Assembly (NCBI RefSeq): GCF_000378985.1
Contig: NZ_KB905370.1
Span: forward strand, 2,489,489-2,553,488
Direction: 5' to 3'
Origin: Ensifer sp. BR816
GTDB lineage: Bacteria; Pseudomonadota; Alphaproteobacteria; Rhizobiales; Rhizobiaceae
Length of the DNA: 64,000 bases
The notes under the pieces were generated by a model. It ran no database searches and was not told the DNA's origin. It worked only from the letters and a program-made list of their open reading frames with translations. The translations under genes and the position numbers were made by a program. The stretch's first letter is position 1, and the number at the start of each line of letters is the position of its first letter. Shown here one piece after another: positions 51,905-61,174 of this stretch.

Positions 51905-52810
51905 TTAGAAATTTGCGGCCATGAATTCCCGTACTTCGTCGGCAATCCAATGCCTGAATGCGCGAACCTTCGGGTGATCTTGATCGCCTATCTGGTAAAC
52001 AAGATCGTATCCCCATTCGACCTCCAGCATGGCTTGCGGGAATATCGACACAAGGCGGCCTGCCACAAGGTCTTCTGCGACCAGAACGCTCCGCCCCAGG
52101 GCCACGCCTTCACCCCGGATCGCCGCCTCGATGGACATGCTGCCGTGACTGTATCCGGGACCCCGGGTCCTTGGATATGGCAAGTCCATCATCGCGAACC
52201 ACCTTTCCCATGTCGTGGTCATGCCGATCTCGTGGATGAGCTGGCATTTGGCAAGCTCGCTGGGAGATCGAAGCCCACCGATGCGGTCGAGATAGTCCGG
52301 CGCACAGACCGGGGACACTGTCTCGTTCATGATGCGCTCGGCGGTCGCGAAGGGATATTGGCCGGCCCCATAACGCAGGGCCACATCGACGTGACCTGCC
52401 GCGAAATCGATCGAAGCGTCGGTCACTTCGAGATGGACGTCGAAATCCGGATACCGAGCCATCAACCTGTGCAGTCGCGGTGTCAGCCATTTGCTTGCGA
52501 AGGAAACGCCCGAGCTGACGACGAGGCGCGTGGTGTCGTTCTTGCGGCGAACGTTTTCCGCCTCGCGTGCGAGTTCGGAGAGCAGACGGGTGACGGCACT
52601 GAAGAACGAGATGCCAGCGTCGGTCAGTTCGATCCTCCGAGTCATGCGGCGGAAGAGCTGGACCCCCAGATGATCCTCAAGTGCCTTGATCTGACGGCTG
52701 ACCGCGCCGTGGGTGGGATGCAGCTCTTCCGCTGCCAGCGTCATGCTCAGCCTTCTCCCTGCCGCCTCGAAGGCGCGAAGAGTCTGCAGGGGAGGAAGTT
52801 GGTCGGGCAT
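51905..52810 (-). CDS. LysR-family regulator (GcvA-like)
   Basis: 301 residues. N-terminal winged helix: LQTLRAFEAAGRRLSMTLAA, EELHPTHGAVSRQIKALEDH. The effector domain has the GcvA-type features LVVSSGVSFASKWLTPRLHR and VDVALRYGAGQYPF. It is divergent from an EamA transporter, its likely target. Confidence 0.92.
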   Translation of the reverse strand: MPDQLPPLQTLRAFEAAGRRLSMTLAAEELHPTHGAVSRQIKALEDHLGVQLFRRMTRRIELTDAGISFFSAVTRLLSELAREAENVRRKNDTTRLVVSSGVSFASKWLTPRLHRLMARYPDFDVHLEVTDASIDFAAGHVDVALRYGAGQYPFATAERIMNETVSPVCAPDYLDRIGGLRSPSELAKCQLIHEIGMTTTWERWFAMMDLPYPRTRGPGYSHGSMSIEAAIRGEGVALGRSVLVAEDLVAGRLVSIFPQAMLEVEWGYDLVYQIGDQDHPKVRAFRHWIADEVREFMAANF

Positions 52811-52882
52811 ACGGCTCTTATGTGTGATTGGTGCTCACGCATCCCGTGAGGAATAATGGTTTGTCGAAGGCGGTCGAGCGCT

Positions 52883-52894
52883 TGTATACATGAC
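52883..52894. promoter_or_regulatory. TTGTATACATGA element upstream of the EamA gene
   Basis: This 12-base sequence is identical to 39692-39703 in the GntR-controlled divergent region. It lies 43 bases before the EamA ATG. A shared GntR-type regulator is possible, or chance. Confidence 0.35.
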
Positions 52895-52936
52895 ACGGAT
52901 GCACGCACCTGCCAATCACATCAAAGCGAAACCGCC

Positions 52937-53890
52937 ATGAACGCCACCGACTTCGCTGTCCTCTCCAACATCGCTGGGCCCGCCCGATCTTTCTCCGTGA
53001 AGAGTCTCGGCGCAATGCTGTTGCTCGCGATCATGTGGGGCCTTTCAATTCCGATCACCAAGCTGGGCCTCGAGACGATCCCGCCTTTGACGCTCACCGC
53101 CATGCGTTTCCTGGTGGCGGTCCCATTGTTTCTGTTCTTGGCGGCAGGTCGGCTTCGTGTGCCGTGGCAAGCCGTCCCCAGCATCATAGCGCTCGGCGTG
53201 ATGGGCATTACGCTGGGCAATGTCGCCCAGTCGTTCGGTGTGCAAGGCACATCGGCGTCGGTCGGAACGATCATGTCCGCGACAATTCCGATCATTATCG
53301 TGATCTTCGCGGCGCTCCGTCTCAAGCAACCCGTGGCGGGTCGGCAGTGGATTGGATTGCTCACAGCCTTCGGCGGCATTGCCCTGGTGGCCGTAGGAAG
53401 CGGATCGGGAGTTGACGACCTGTCCAGGACCACGGTCGCCGGCGTGGCTTGGATGCTTCTCTCGGCGGTTGCCATCGCCTTCTACTACATCTGGAGCGCC
53501 GAACTCACCGAAAAGTACGGCACCTTGCCCGTGGCGGCATGGAACTCTGTGGCCGGCCTAGTCGCGATCCTGCCTCTGGCCGGTTGGGAGATGTCGCACG
53601 AGCCGGTGCAGATCACGATGCAAGCGGTATGGGCGACCGTGTATCTCGGTGCCATGGTGACGGTCGCGGGCCTGCTGTTGTGGTTGTATCTGCTGCGGGT
53701 TGTTCCGGCCCGAGTCGCGGCGAGCGTCCAGTATCTTCAGCCGGTCTTCGGGATTGCCGCTGCGTCGTTTCTCTTCGGCGATCAGCTCGGCCTGATGTTC
53801 GCAGCGGGCGTCGTCCTGATCTTAGGCGGTCTCGCTCTGGCAGTGGCCAATAAGCGGCCTGCCCCCGAGGAAGCTGTAGCGCACGAGTAG
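52937..53890 (+). CDS. EamA/DMT-family exporter
   Basis: 317 residues, ten helices in two EamA repeats (LLAIMWGLSIPITKLGLETI near 24, WMLLSAVAIAFYYIWSAELT near 175). Middle features LGVMGITLGNVAQSFGVQGT and SVGTIMSATIPIIIVIFAAL are typical of RhaT/YdcZ-like metabolite exporters. Substrate unknown, often amino acids. ATG 52937 sits after a short leader; an open frame upstream to 52856 is not family-like. It is divergent from the LysR gene. Confidence 0.9.
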   Translation: MNATDFAVLSNIAGPARSFSVKSLGAMLLLAIMWGLSIPITKLGLETIPPLTLTAMRFLVAVPLFLFLAAGRLRVPWQAVPSIIALGVMGITLGNVAQSFGVQGTSASVGTIMSATIPIIIVIFAALRLKQPVAGRQWIGLLTAFGGIALVAVGSGSGVDDLSRTTVAGVAWMLLSAVAIAFYYIWSAELTEKYGTLPVAAWNSVAGLVAILPLAGWEMSHEPVQITMQAVWATVYLGAMVTVAGLLLWLYLLRVVPARVAASVQYLQPVFGIAAASFLFGDQLGLMFAAGVVLILGGLALAVANKRPAPEEAVAHE

Positions 53891-54308
53891 TCCCGTAACG
53901 CCACGTGGCTGCTCCGGCACCCGCGGCGGAATGATCGTTAGCCCGAGTCGACACGAGCTTCGGTAGGCGGATAGCCTCGAACGTTGTTCCCCCCGCTCTC
54001 TACTCCTAGAGCGGATTGGCCTGCCCACTGTGGCAGGCCTTTTTTCGCCAGCGTCCGCTGAGGGCCACAACTGTGCCATTCATGGGCCGCATGCCAATGC
54101 CCGCAGAGGGTCGGTTCTTCGCCTTCATCAGCGTCGTGGTTGGGTGACAGCGGAAGTTCGATCAGGTGGATTGCGACGGCTGGTATGCACCAAACCGCGC
54201 CATTCATCCTGCCTGATGACGATGTCGGTCGCGTCGGAATCGGCTCTTTGCATGTCTCCCACCGCATGCTGTAATATTTCTGAAAAAGTTGAGCCTGCGG
54301 GAATAGCG
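53891..54308. other. Gap between the EamA gene and the HWE kinase gene
   Basis: 418 bases. Holds one intrinsic terminator (54018-54045) and no gene I can support. In-frame codons of the kinase gene extend upstream to 54030 but cross the terminator. Confidence 0.45.
54018..54045 (+). terminator. Intrinsic terminator with T-run
   Basis: GGCCTGCC-CACTGT-GGCAGGCC followed by six T residues: a textbook rho-independent terminator on the plus strand, 127 bases after the EamA stop. Confidence 0.85.
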
Positions 54309-55307
54309 ATGAATCTGGAAGATCTCTATCGCCTCTTGCGGAATGGCCATGTCCAGGCGCAAGGCATAATCGACACAGTCCCCGATCCGTTGCTCGTGCT
54401 TGACGAGAACCTGCGCATAAGGTCTGCCAGCCGGGCGTTCTTCACGACTTTCAAAGTCGACCGCGACGATACAATCGGACAGCACGTCTACGAACTCGGC
54501 AATCGGCAATGGGACATTCCTGAGCTGCGGCGCCTGCTCGAGGAAGTGATCCCGAAGAGCACAGCGGTCATTGACTTTGAGGTGCACCACGACTTTCCGA
54601 GCATCGGTCGCAGGACGATGCTCGTCAGTGCGCACCGGCTGTTCCATCCCGACAACAACAGCCGCACCCTGGTGCTCTCCATCGTGGATGCTACAAAGCG
54701 TGTCCAACGTGAGGCCGAGAAGGATGTGCTGCTAGGCGAACTCCGGCATCGAATGAAGAACCTGCTTGGCTTGGTCCAGGCCATCGCCCGCCAGACCACG
54801 GCCGACGGCCGCTCCGGCGCGGAATATCGCGACGCTTTCATCGGCCGGTTCAATGCGCTCGTGCAGGCCCACGACACAGCTTACTCGCAAACCGTCGAGA
54901 CCGATCTTCGAGAGGTCGTTGAGCAAGCGCTTGCGCCCTATTCAGAGGGTTCGACAGGGTTCCTCATCGAATCGGGGCCGGCCGTCCCGCTCGCGCCGAA
55001 GCAAATCATGTCGCTGAGCCTGATCCTGCACGAACTCGCGACCAATGCGATTAAGTATGGCGCGCTTTCGACACCCACCGGACAGATTCATGTCCGCTGG
55101 GAGGTCGAGGAAGCGAGCGCTCCAAGTCTTCGGCTGATGTGGCAAGAAAGCGGCGGCCCCACGGTGGAACCGCCGGCCTCTTCGGGGTTCGGCTCACAGC
55201 TCATCGAGTTCGCTGTGAGCCGCGAATTGGGAGGGCGGGTGGAACTGAACTATGCCCCGGCGGGTTTGCTGGTCGAGATCGTCGCCCCGTTAGGATCGGT
55301 CTCATGA
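54309..55307 (+). CDS. PAS-HWE family sensor histidine kinase
   Basis: 332 residues. A PAS domain (about 10-125: IIDTVPDPLLVLDENLRIRS, ASRAFFTTFKVDRDDTIGQH) precedes an HWE-type kinase core. The phosphorylated His is in ELRHRMKNLLGLVQAIARQT, the N box is LILHELATNAIKYGALS and the diagnostic WxE is LMWQESGGPTVEPP. No membrane helix, so a cytosolic sensor, possibly of light or redox through the PAS pocket. ATG 54309. The next gene is a single-domain receiver 15 bases on, its probable partner. Confidence 0.92.
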   Translation: MNLEDLYRLLRNGHVQAQGIIDTVPDPLLVLDENLRIRSASRAFFTTFKVDRDDTIGQHVYELGNRQWDIPELRRLLEEVIPKSTAVIDFEVHHDFPSIGRRTMLVSAHRLFHPDNNSRTLVLSIVDATKRVQREAEKDVLLGELRHRMKNLLGLVQAIARQTTADGRSGAEYRDAFIGRFNALVQAHDTAYSQTVETDLREVVEQALAPYSEGSTGFLIESGPAVPLAPKQIMSLSLILHELATNAIKYGALSTPTGQIHVRWEVEEASAPSLRLMWQESGGPTVEPPASSGFGSQLIEFAVSRELGGRVELNYAPAGLLVEIVAPLGSVS

Positions 55308-55322
55308 TGCGAGACTGGTCTC

Positions 55323-55679
55323 ATGCACAAGACCGTGCTTATCGTGGAGGACGAGTTCCTGATCGCGATGGATCTGAAGCTCTTGCTTGAGCGTCGCGGC
55401 TGGCGCGTGCTCGGACCAGCCGCGACGGTCGAGGAAGCGCTCGAACTGTTGGGCGACGAATTGCCTGCCGTGGCACTCCTCGATGTGACCCTCAGAGACG
55501 GCGGTGTGACCCTGGTGGCGGAGGTGCTCAACGCCCAGAGCGTACCGTTTGTGGTGGCAAGCGCTTATAGCAAGCCGGAGCTTCTCGGCGGAGAGATCCT
55601 CGCCGGAGCTCCGAACGTCGGCAAGCCGACGGAGGAGCGCCGCTTACTCGCAGTCCTGGAGAAGGCGGTTCGATCCTGA
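55323..55679 (+). CDS. Single-domain response regulator
   Basis: 118 residues, receiver only: VLIVEDEFLIAMDLKLLLER, the phosphoacceptor Asp in VALLDVTLRDGG, Ser/Thr in VVASAYSKPE and Lys in VGKPTEERRL. Such stand-alone receivers pair with HWE kinases in alphaproteobacteria in the general stress response and similar relays. No sigma-like or output domain is present. Confidence 0.92.
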   Translation: MHKTVLIVEDEFLIAMDLKLLLERRGWRVLGPAATVEEALELLGDELPAVALLDVTLRDGGVTLVAEVLNAQSVPFVVASAYSKPELLGGEILAGAPNVGKPTEERRLLAVLEKAVRS

Positions 55680-55913
55680 CTTATATGCCACTCAGCTGAT
55701 CTGCTGAATTCAGCGATTTCGCAAAAATGAGATGGCATGCTGCTCCCCATCGGAAGCTCACCCCGCGCGGTGCGCTGTAAAGTGGCAGATCGGGTGGGAT
55801 GCGGTCATTCGCTCCGTTTTGACCGAGCGGCTATGTATTGGGCCTCACTCGCGGAAATGCCCACGCGATGCTACGGTTTCCCTGTTTTTGCACAATCAGG
55901 GAGTGCCGTGGGG

Positions 55914-56921
55914 ATGACGGAGTGTCAGGTGTCCAACCGTTCATCGGTACTTGCTTCGTTGCGCATCCCGACCTTCGATGATGTCCGGGCCGCGCGGGTA
56001 CGCATTTCCGGCTTTGCTCACCACACGCCCGTATTGACGTCGCGAACTGCGGACGCACGAACCGGCGCGGCCGTTTTCTTCAAGGCAGAGAATCTTCAGC
56101 GGGCCGGCGCATTCAAGTTTCGCGGGGCTTACAACGCCATCGCCGCACTGGACGGTCTATCACGGCTAAATGGTGTCGTCGCCTACTCATCTGGTAATCA
56201 CGCGCAGGCACTTGCCTATGCCGCCAAGCTCCAGGGGGTTGCGGCGACGATCGTCATGCCGCGAGACGCTCCGGAGATAAAGGTTGCGGCGACCAAGGGC
56301 TATGGAGCCGAAGTCGTCTATTATGATCGGTACACGGAAAATCGTGAGGAAATAAGCCAGCGCCTCGCGGCGGAACGGGGCGCAACGTTGATTCCACCCT
56401 ATGATCATCCGGACGTCATTGCGGGACAGGGGACTGCTGCGCTGGAGCTAATCGAGGATGTCCGCGATGTCGATCTCCTCGTCGTGCCGCTGGGTGGCGG
56501 CGGTCTTCTTGCCGGCAGTGCGCTCAGCGCCAGAGCGCTATTACCGGCCTGCACCATTATTGGCGTCGAGCCCGAGGCCGGCAACGACGGCCAGCAATCA
56601 TTGCGCAAGGGGGAGATCGTCCACATTCCGGTGCCGAAATCCATCGCTGACGGCGCGATTGTCACCCATGTCGGCCAACTCAATTTTCCCATCCTGAAAG
56701 ACTGCGTCGACGACATCGTAACCGTTACCGATGCGCAACTCGTGGAGTCCGTCCGTTTCTTCGCCGAGCGCATGAAGATCATCGTGGAGCCCACCGGCTG
56801 CCTGGCGGCGGCGGCCGTTCTGCATGGCGCAATCGCCTGTGCAGGCAAGCGGGTCGGAATTCTGTTAAGCGGCGGCAATATCGACCTGACGGCCCTCAGC
56901 GCGCTTCTCGGCGAGCGCTGA
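55914..56921 (+). CDS. PLP-dependent threonine/serine/hydroxyaspartate ammonia-lyase
   Basis: 335 residues, fold type II. The PLP lysine is in GAFKFRGAYNAI, the substrate-side loop in AYSSGNHAQALAYAAKLQGV, the phosphate-binding glycine loop is PLGGGGLLAGSALSARAL, and the end shows GILLSGGNIDLT. There is no ACT regulatory domain, so it fits the serine racemase / threo-3-hydroxyaspartate ammonia-lyase group rather than biosynthetic IlvA. ATG 55914 follows GGGG; the frame is open further upstream but unlike the family. Confidence 0.88.
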   Translation: MTECQVSNRSSVLASLRIPTFDDVRAARVRISGFAHHTPVLTSRTADARTGAAVFFKAENLQRAGAFKFRGAYNAIAALDGLSRLNGVVAYSSGNHAQALAYAAKLQGVAATIVMPRDAPEIKVAATKGYGAEVVYYDRYTENREEISQRLAAERGATLIPPYDHPDVIAGQGTAALELIEDVRDVDLLVVPLGGGGLLAGSALSARALLPACTIIGVEPEAGNDGQQSLRKGEIVHIPVPKSIADGAIVTHVGQLNFPILKDCVDDIVTVTDAQLVESVRFFAERMKIIVEPTGCLAAAAVLHGAIACAGKRVGILLSGGNIDLTALSALLGER

Positions 56922-57262
56922 GTTGGCGCGACGTCTTACCCTTTAGTTGCGCTAATGCTAATGTGCAAGCCATCGGTGGATGAGGGTCGCCGCCATGATC
57001 GAGGGACAAGCGTTCTACTACGTCCTGCTTTGGGTATTGGCTTTTGCCGCCTGGTTTGTCTTCTTTCGATGAAGGACGATACCTGGTGGCCGCATACAAG
57101 ACGCGTCACCTGAGGGCGCAGTGCCAACGTCCGTGATCGCCTTGAGGACGCGCGACCGTTCACACCTTGCCAACGGTCTCTTGCATGCCGCGCAGGCGCG
57201 TCTGGTGACGATCCTACGTCACGACGGTTCCCGAGTGTTGAGCTATCGGCTATCTTCTCGTC
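56922..57262. other. Gap between the ammonia-lyase and winged-helix/TPR genes
   Basis: 341 bases. Contains a 25-codon candidate membrane peptide (56995-57072, listed separately). Nothing else recognised. Confidence 0.4.
56995..57072 (+). CDS. Candidate 25-residue single-helix membrane peptide
   Basis: ATG 56995 to TGA 57072. The product is nearly all one membrane helix (FYYVLLWVLAFAAWFVFFR) after MIEGQA. A weak purine run (GAGGG) is 8 bases upstream. Similar tiny proteins are often unannotated; support is only composition. Confidence 0.3.
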   Translation: MIEGQAFYYVLLWVLAFAAWFVFFR

Positions 57263-58801
57263 ATGGTGGAGCCTTTGCATGCCTTCGGTGACTTTCTGCT
57301 TGATCCCGACCGCGGTCTGCTGCGGCGAAATGGCGAAACCGTCGCCCTTGGCCATCGCGGCCTCAGGCTCCTTCAAGCATTGCTGGAGGCCCGAGGAGGG
57401 GTCGTATCCAAGGCCGAGCTGATGGAGCGTGGTTGGCCGCACACGATTGTCGAAGAAAGCAATCTCACCGTGCAGATCGCGGCTCTGCGCAAGGCGCTCG
57501 GACCCGCACCCGACGGGAGGGAATGGATCACAACAATCCCGCGTACCGGCTATCGGCTTGTTATTGCATCTGCCAGGCCGGGAAGGGCCGCCGATTTGTT
57601 GCCGACGAGGCCCACGCTTGCGGTTCTGCCCTTTACCAATCTCGATGGCGGGCCTGACCAGGATTATTTTGCGGATGGCGTAGTCAACGACATCATTACG
57701 GCGCTCAGCCTCTTCAGGAGCTTCGCAGTAGTCTCCCGCCATTCCTCGTTCGCGTACAAGGGGAGTTTTCCGGATGTGCGCCTGGTCGCCAAGGAACTCG
57801 GCGTCAGCTACCTCCTCCAAGGCAGCGTCAGGAGGTCGGGAAACCGGCTGAGGATCTCGGCGCAACTCGTCGACGGCGACAGTGGAATACACCTTTGGGC
57901 CCAGAGCTTCGACGGTGAAATTGGCGACCTGTTCAATTTCCAGGACCGGATAACCGAGAGCGTCGCGACGCGGGTCGAACCGCATATCCAGACCGCCGAG
58001 ATCGAGCGATCGCGGCGGGAGCGGTCGGGAAGCATCGCCGCCTACGACATCTATCTGCAGGCCCTGGCCAAAATCTCGACAGAGGCCGAACGCGATAACG
58101 CCGAAGCCTACGCGCTCCTGATGAAGGGGCTGGAGGCCGAACCCGACAACGCCCTCCTACTTTCCCATGCCGCCTGGGCTCTCGAACATCGGCACACGAT
58201 GGGCTGGCCCCCCCTCGGCGAGGACGACCTGGGAGAATGCGCGGCGCTGGCGCGCCGCGGCCTCGAACACGCAGCGGGAGATGCTATTGTGATGGCGCAT
58301 TGCGGCGTCGCGATGTTGCAGACCGCCAAAGAGTACGATTGGGCGGTGGCGGTCCTGCAATCTGCGGCGGAAGCCAATCCGAACAACCTGATGGTCGTTG
58401 TCAGGGCGGGCCTTGCACATCTTCATTGCGGCAGCCTTGACGAGGCGCTCGCGCATTTCGAGAGGGCCAACCGGCTGAGCCCCGGCGATCGAGGCGCGCA
58501 CTTCTCGCTCTGCGGGATCGCGGACGTGCACATGATCCGCGGCGACTACGACGAAGCCACATCTTGGGCTGCTCGCGCACTCGCAAGCAACCCCAACTTT
58601 GACCCGACCCTCTGGGTGCTGATCGCTGCCAATGCGCATCTCGGCTGCATGGAGGAAGCACATCGCTATCTCCGCGCGCTCAAGCGGCTCACTCCGGCAG
58701 TTACAATCGTCCGCATCAAGACAGGGCAGCCTGCCAAGGATCCGAAGAGGATTGCCGCCTTGCTCGAAGGGCTGCGGAGGGCGGGCCTCGAGGAAGGCTG
58801 A
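57263..58801 (+). CDS. Winged-helix (OmpR/CadC-type) protein with TolB-like and TPR domains
   Basis: 512 residues. The N-terminal winged helix (about 1-100) reads LRLLQALLEARGGVVSKAEL, NLTVQIAALRKALGP, TTIPRTGYRLV. The adenylate-cyclase-associated/TolB-like domain follows (LAVLPFTNLDGGPDQDYFAD, GVVNDIITALSLFRSF). Tetratricopeptide repeats run through about 290-500 (NAEAYALLMKGLEAEPDNAL, LDEALAHFERANRLSPGDRG). No catalytic cyclase domain and no membrane helix. Likely a transcription regulator whose output is tuned by protein contacts; target unknown. Confidence 0.88.
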   Translation: MVEPLHAFGDFLLDPDRGLLRRNGETVALGHRGLRLLQALLEARGGVVSKAELMERGWPHTIVEESNLTVQIAALRKALGPAPDGREWITTIPRTGYRLVIASARPGRAADLLPTRPTLAVLPFTNLDGGPDQDYFADGVVNDIITALSLFRSFAVVSRHSSFAYKGSFPDVRLVAKELGVSYLLQGSVRRSGNRLRISAQLVDGDSGIHLWAQSFDGEIGDLFNFQDRITESVATRVEPHIQTAEIERSRRERSGSIAAYDIYLQALAKISTEAERDNAEAYALLMKGLEAEPDNALLLSHAAWALEHRHTMGWPPLGEDDLGECAALARRGLEHAAGDAIVMAHCGVAMLQTAKEYDWAVAVLQSAAEANPNNLMVVVRAGLAHLHCGSLDEALAHFERANRLSPGDRGAHFSLCGIADVHMIRGDYDEATSWAARALASNPNFDPTLWVLIAANAHLGCMEEAHRYLRALKRLTPAVTIVRIKTGQPAKDPKRIAALLEGLRRAGLEEG

Positions 58802-59333
58802 CAATTTAGAAGACTTCGGAATTTTTCCGAGGGCGATTCAAGACAGGAAGGACGTCGTTGATCGAGCCTGTTCCCAACGCGACTGACCGCGATGAGGACG
58901 GAGCAGATGCTTACGACGTTGACCATCCTTTCCCGAGACCAAGGCAATATTTACGTTCCGCCTCGCGGACATTATCGCGAGAAACAGTCCGAGCCTCGAG
59001 ATACAGTTGTGAAAAAAGCGAGCGGTCCATGGAAGCTCCGGAATTTCACCATGAGCTTCCTGGGCCTACCCAGACGACTTCTGGTCCACATCTCCTCGCC
59101 GCGCGCGGTCAAGGGTTCAGTCAAGGGCTTGTGACGGGCAAGCCTCGAAAGCCCGTGGCGACGGGCTTCAAGGTTTCGTAGGTCCATTTGTGCTCTCGCG
59201 CGCAACGTCTGCTTTGCGGCCAAGGACCTGCCAACGCGCCTGGCCTGCCGGATGACGGCAACGGGTCGATCTTTCCGGTAGAGGTGAGGCTGGCAGCGCC
59301 GCGGACCAAATCGGGTGTCGGGTTCCCCCCCGC
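58802..59333. other. Gap between the winged-helix/TPR gene and the MFS gene
   Basis: 532 bases, the longest unassigned stretch. Short frames exist on both strands (for example plus 58892-59134 and minus 59121-59309, with YETLKPVATGFRGLPV). Family, start and ribosome-site evidence are all lacking. Confidence 0.4.
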
Positions 59334-60542
59334 CTACAGGCGGCGGGGGTGAAGGAGCGGGGCTAGTGACAGTTTGAGAAACGCAGCGATAACCAGCATC
59401 CAGACCGGAACAGTGAAGCCCCCGGTGCTGTCGCGCGCCAAGCCAAGCACGAAAGGACCCACGGCGCCGGCGAAGTAACCAATGCCTAGCACAAAGGCTG
59501 TCCAGGCGTTCGCCTCGTTTGAATCACGTGCGTGATCGAGCGGCAGGACCATGCCCAGCGTAAAGGAACCTCCGACGCCAAAGGCGATCAGGGGAATGAA
59601 GAGATGCGGCATCGCCGGCAGGAGAGCGATCGCCAAGATGCCCAACAGAGAAGTGGACGCGAACAGGGCAATCAGGCGCCGCCGATCGTTTTTCCGACTG
59701 AAGAAACCGGCAAGCGCGTTTGCTGTCATGAATGCGGCAGTAAAGCTGGCGAGGAGTAAGGCCGCATCCGCGCCGCTCATGCCGCGCTCGATATACATCG
59801 GCGCAGTCCAGGCGATCAGACCAAAAAACAGGAAGTTGTTGAGCGCGAAATAAAGCGCAGCCAGCCAAGCCATCCGGCTTGTGAACGGGAGTGCGCTACC
59901 CTTCTGGGGAGCAAGCGTGTCCGACCGAACCGTCTCGGCTCGCCGTTCGGCTCGCGCAATGACCATCCAGGCGCCGATCGCGATCAAACCAGGAAAGGTG
60001 AAGATGCCTGCACCAACTCTCCATCCGCCGCTTGCTTCGGCCAGAGGCCCGGCCAGCGCCGCAGATATTGTGCTCCCGAGCCCGATCGCCGAGGCATAGA
60101 TGCCCGTGAACAGTGCCACATGGCGAGGATAGTTGCTTTTGATAAAGCCCGCGACCAAGGCTCCGGCAACGGCAATTCCCGCCCCCGCACCCGCCGTCGC
60201 AGTGAAGAGTGAGGCAACGCTGTCGGCGAATGCACGCGCGAGAGTGGCGATGGTAAGGGTGGCGAGCGCGATCAGCATCACCTTGTCGCGCCCGAAGCGG
60301 CGGGCAAGCCAGGGTGTCGGGAAGGCGAACAGCCCCATCAACAGTGCAGGGATTGCGGTCAGCAATGATGCCTGTGCGTTCGAAATCGCAAACTCGTCAC
60401 GGATAGAAGGAAGAAGAGGACCGACCGACACAATAGCCGGTCGCAGGTCGATAGCGACCAGCACCACACAGGTGATGGCGACCGCCATAGTCAATTCAGA
60501 GGACTTTCGGTCCTCTTCCTTATCGCAATCAGCTCCATTCAT
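59334..60542 (-). CDS. CynX/NimT-type MFS transporter
   Basis: 402 residues, 12 helices. Marks of the CynX family: IDLRPAIVSVGPLLPSIRDE, LMGLFAFPTPWLARRFGRDK, GAGAGIAVAGALVAGFIKSN and a central AERRAETVRSD loop. Family members export or import cyanate, nitroimidazoles and other small organics. Substrate unknown. Runs in the same direction as the heme-binding-like and DJ-1-like genes. Confidence 0.88.
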   Translation of the reverse strand: MNGADCDKEEDRKSSELTMAVAITCVVLVAIDLRPAIVSVGPLLPSIRDEFAISNAQASLLTAIPALLMGLFAFPTPWLARRFGRDKVMLIALATLTIATLARAFADSVASLFTATAGAGAGIAVAGALVAGFIKSNYPRHVALFTGIYASAIGLGSTISAALAGPLAEASGGWRVGAGIFTFPGLIAIGAWMVIARAERRAETVRSDTLAPQKGSALPFTSRMAWLAALYFALNNFLFFGLIAWTAPMYIERGMSGADAALLLASFTAAFMTANALAGFFSRKNDRRRLIALFASTSLLGILAIALLPAMPHLFIPLIAFGVGGSFTLGMVLPLDHARDSNEANAWTAFVLGIGYFAGAVGPFVLGLARDSTGGFTVPVWMLVIAAFLKLSLAPLLHPRRL

Positions 60543-60689
60543 TGGCTTTCTCCCGATATTGACGAACTACTCGCAGGGCGCACGAAGCCCTTGGCTGGAT
60601 GTCCAGTCTTCGAAGCGCGGTGAGTAGTTGGTTTGATAACTGAGCAGGGGGCGCGTCGGCTCTATTCGGCGGCAAGCGCTTCCCGGAAA

Positions 60690-61106
60690 TTACGAGCAGG
60701 CTGCCGAGCCGGCCTGGGCGATGGCGATGTCTTCGGCGACAGTCCCGCCGCTCACGCCAATTGCGCCGATCGTCCGCCCTTCGTATCGGATGGGAATGCC
60801 GCCTCCAAAAGCCACGACCCTACCACCATGCGAGTGCTGGATGCCGTAGAGCTCGGCGCCAGGCTGGGTCAGTGCACCGAGCGTGTCCGTCCGGTTGTTG
60901 AAGATGTAAGCGGTAAAGGCCTTATCGACGGCAAGCTCCGCTGACCCGGCCATGGCCCCGTCCTGGCGAACAAAGGACAGCAGATGCCCAGACGAGTCGA
61001 CGACCGCGATTGAGCAGGGGACATCCAGCGCGCGGGCGGCGGCGATCGACCTCTCGATCATCTGTTGGGCGTCCGACAGCAATATCGTTGCAATAAGGAA
61101 GGACAT
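60690..61106 (-). CDS. GlcG/HbpS-family heme-binding-like protein
   Basis: 138 residues: MIERSIAAARALDVPCSIAV, VDSSGHLLSFVRQDGAMAGS, AELAVDKAFTAYIFNNRTDT, and GGGIPIRYEGRTIGAIGVSG. This is the GlcG/HbpS domain, which binds heme in some species and of unknown role in most. No signal peptide. Lies between an MFS transporter and a DJ-1-like gene. Confidence 0.9.
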   Translation of the reverse strand: MSFLIATILLSDAQQMIERSIAAARALDVPCSIAVVDSSGHLLSFVRQDGAMAGSAELAVDKAFTAYIFNNRTDTLGALTQPGAELYGIQHSHGGRVVAFGGGIPIRYEGRTIGAIGVSGGTVAEDIAIAQAGSAACS

Positions 61107-61174
61107 GACAAACTCCGGTTTCGAAGGTGATCTGCCGACGCGAGCCGCCGGCAGATCACGATGTTCCAGCCTGC

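Noticed and set aside
59121..59309. 62-codon minus-strand frame with YETLKPVATGFRG
   Set aside because: No family, no ribosome site, and overlapping equally open frames on both strands.
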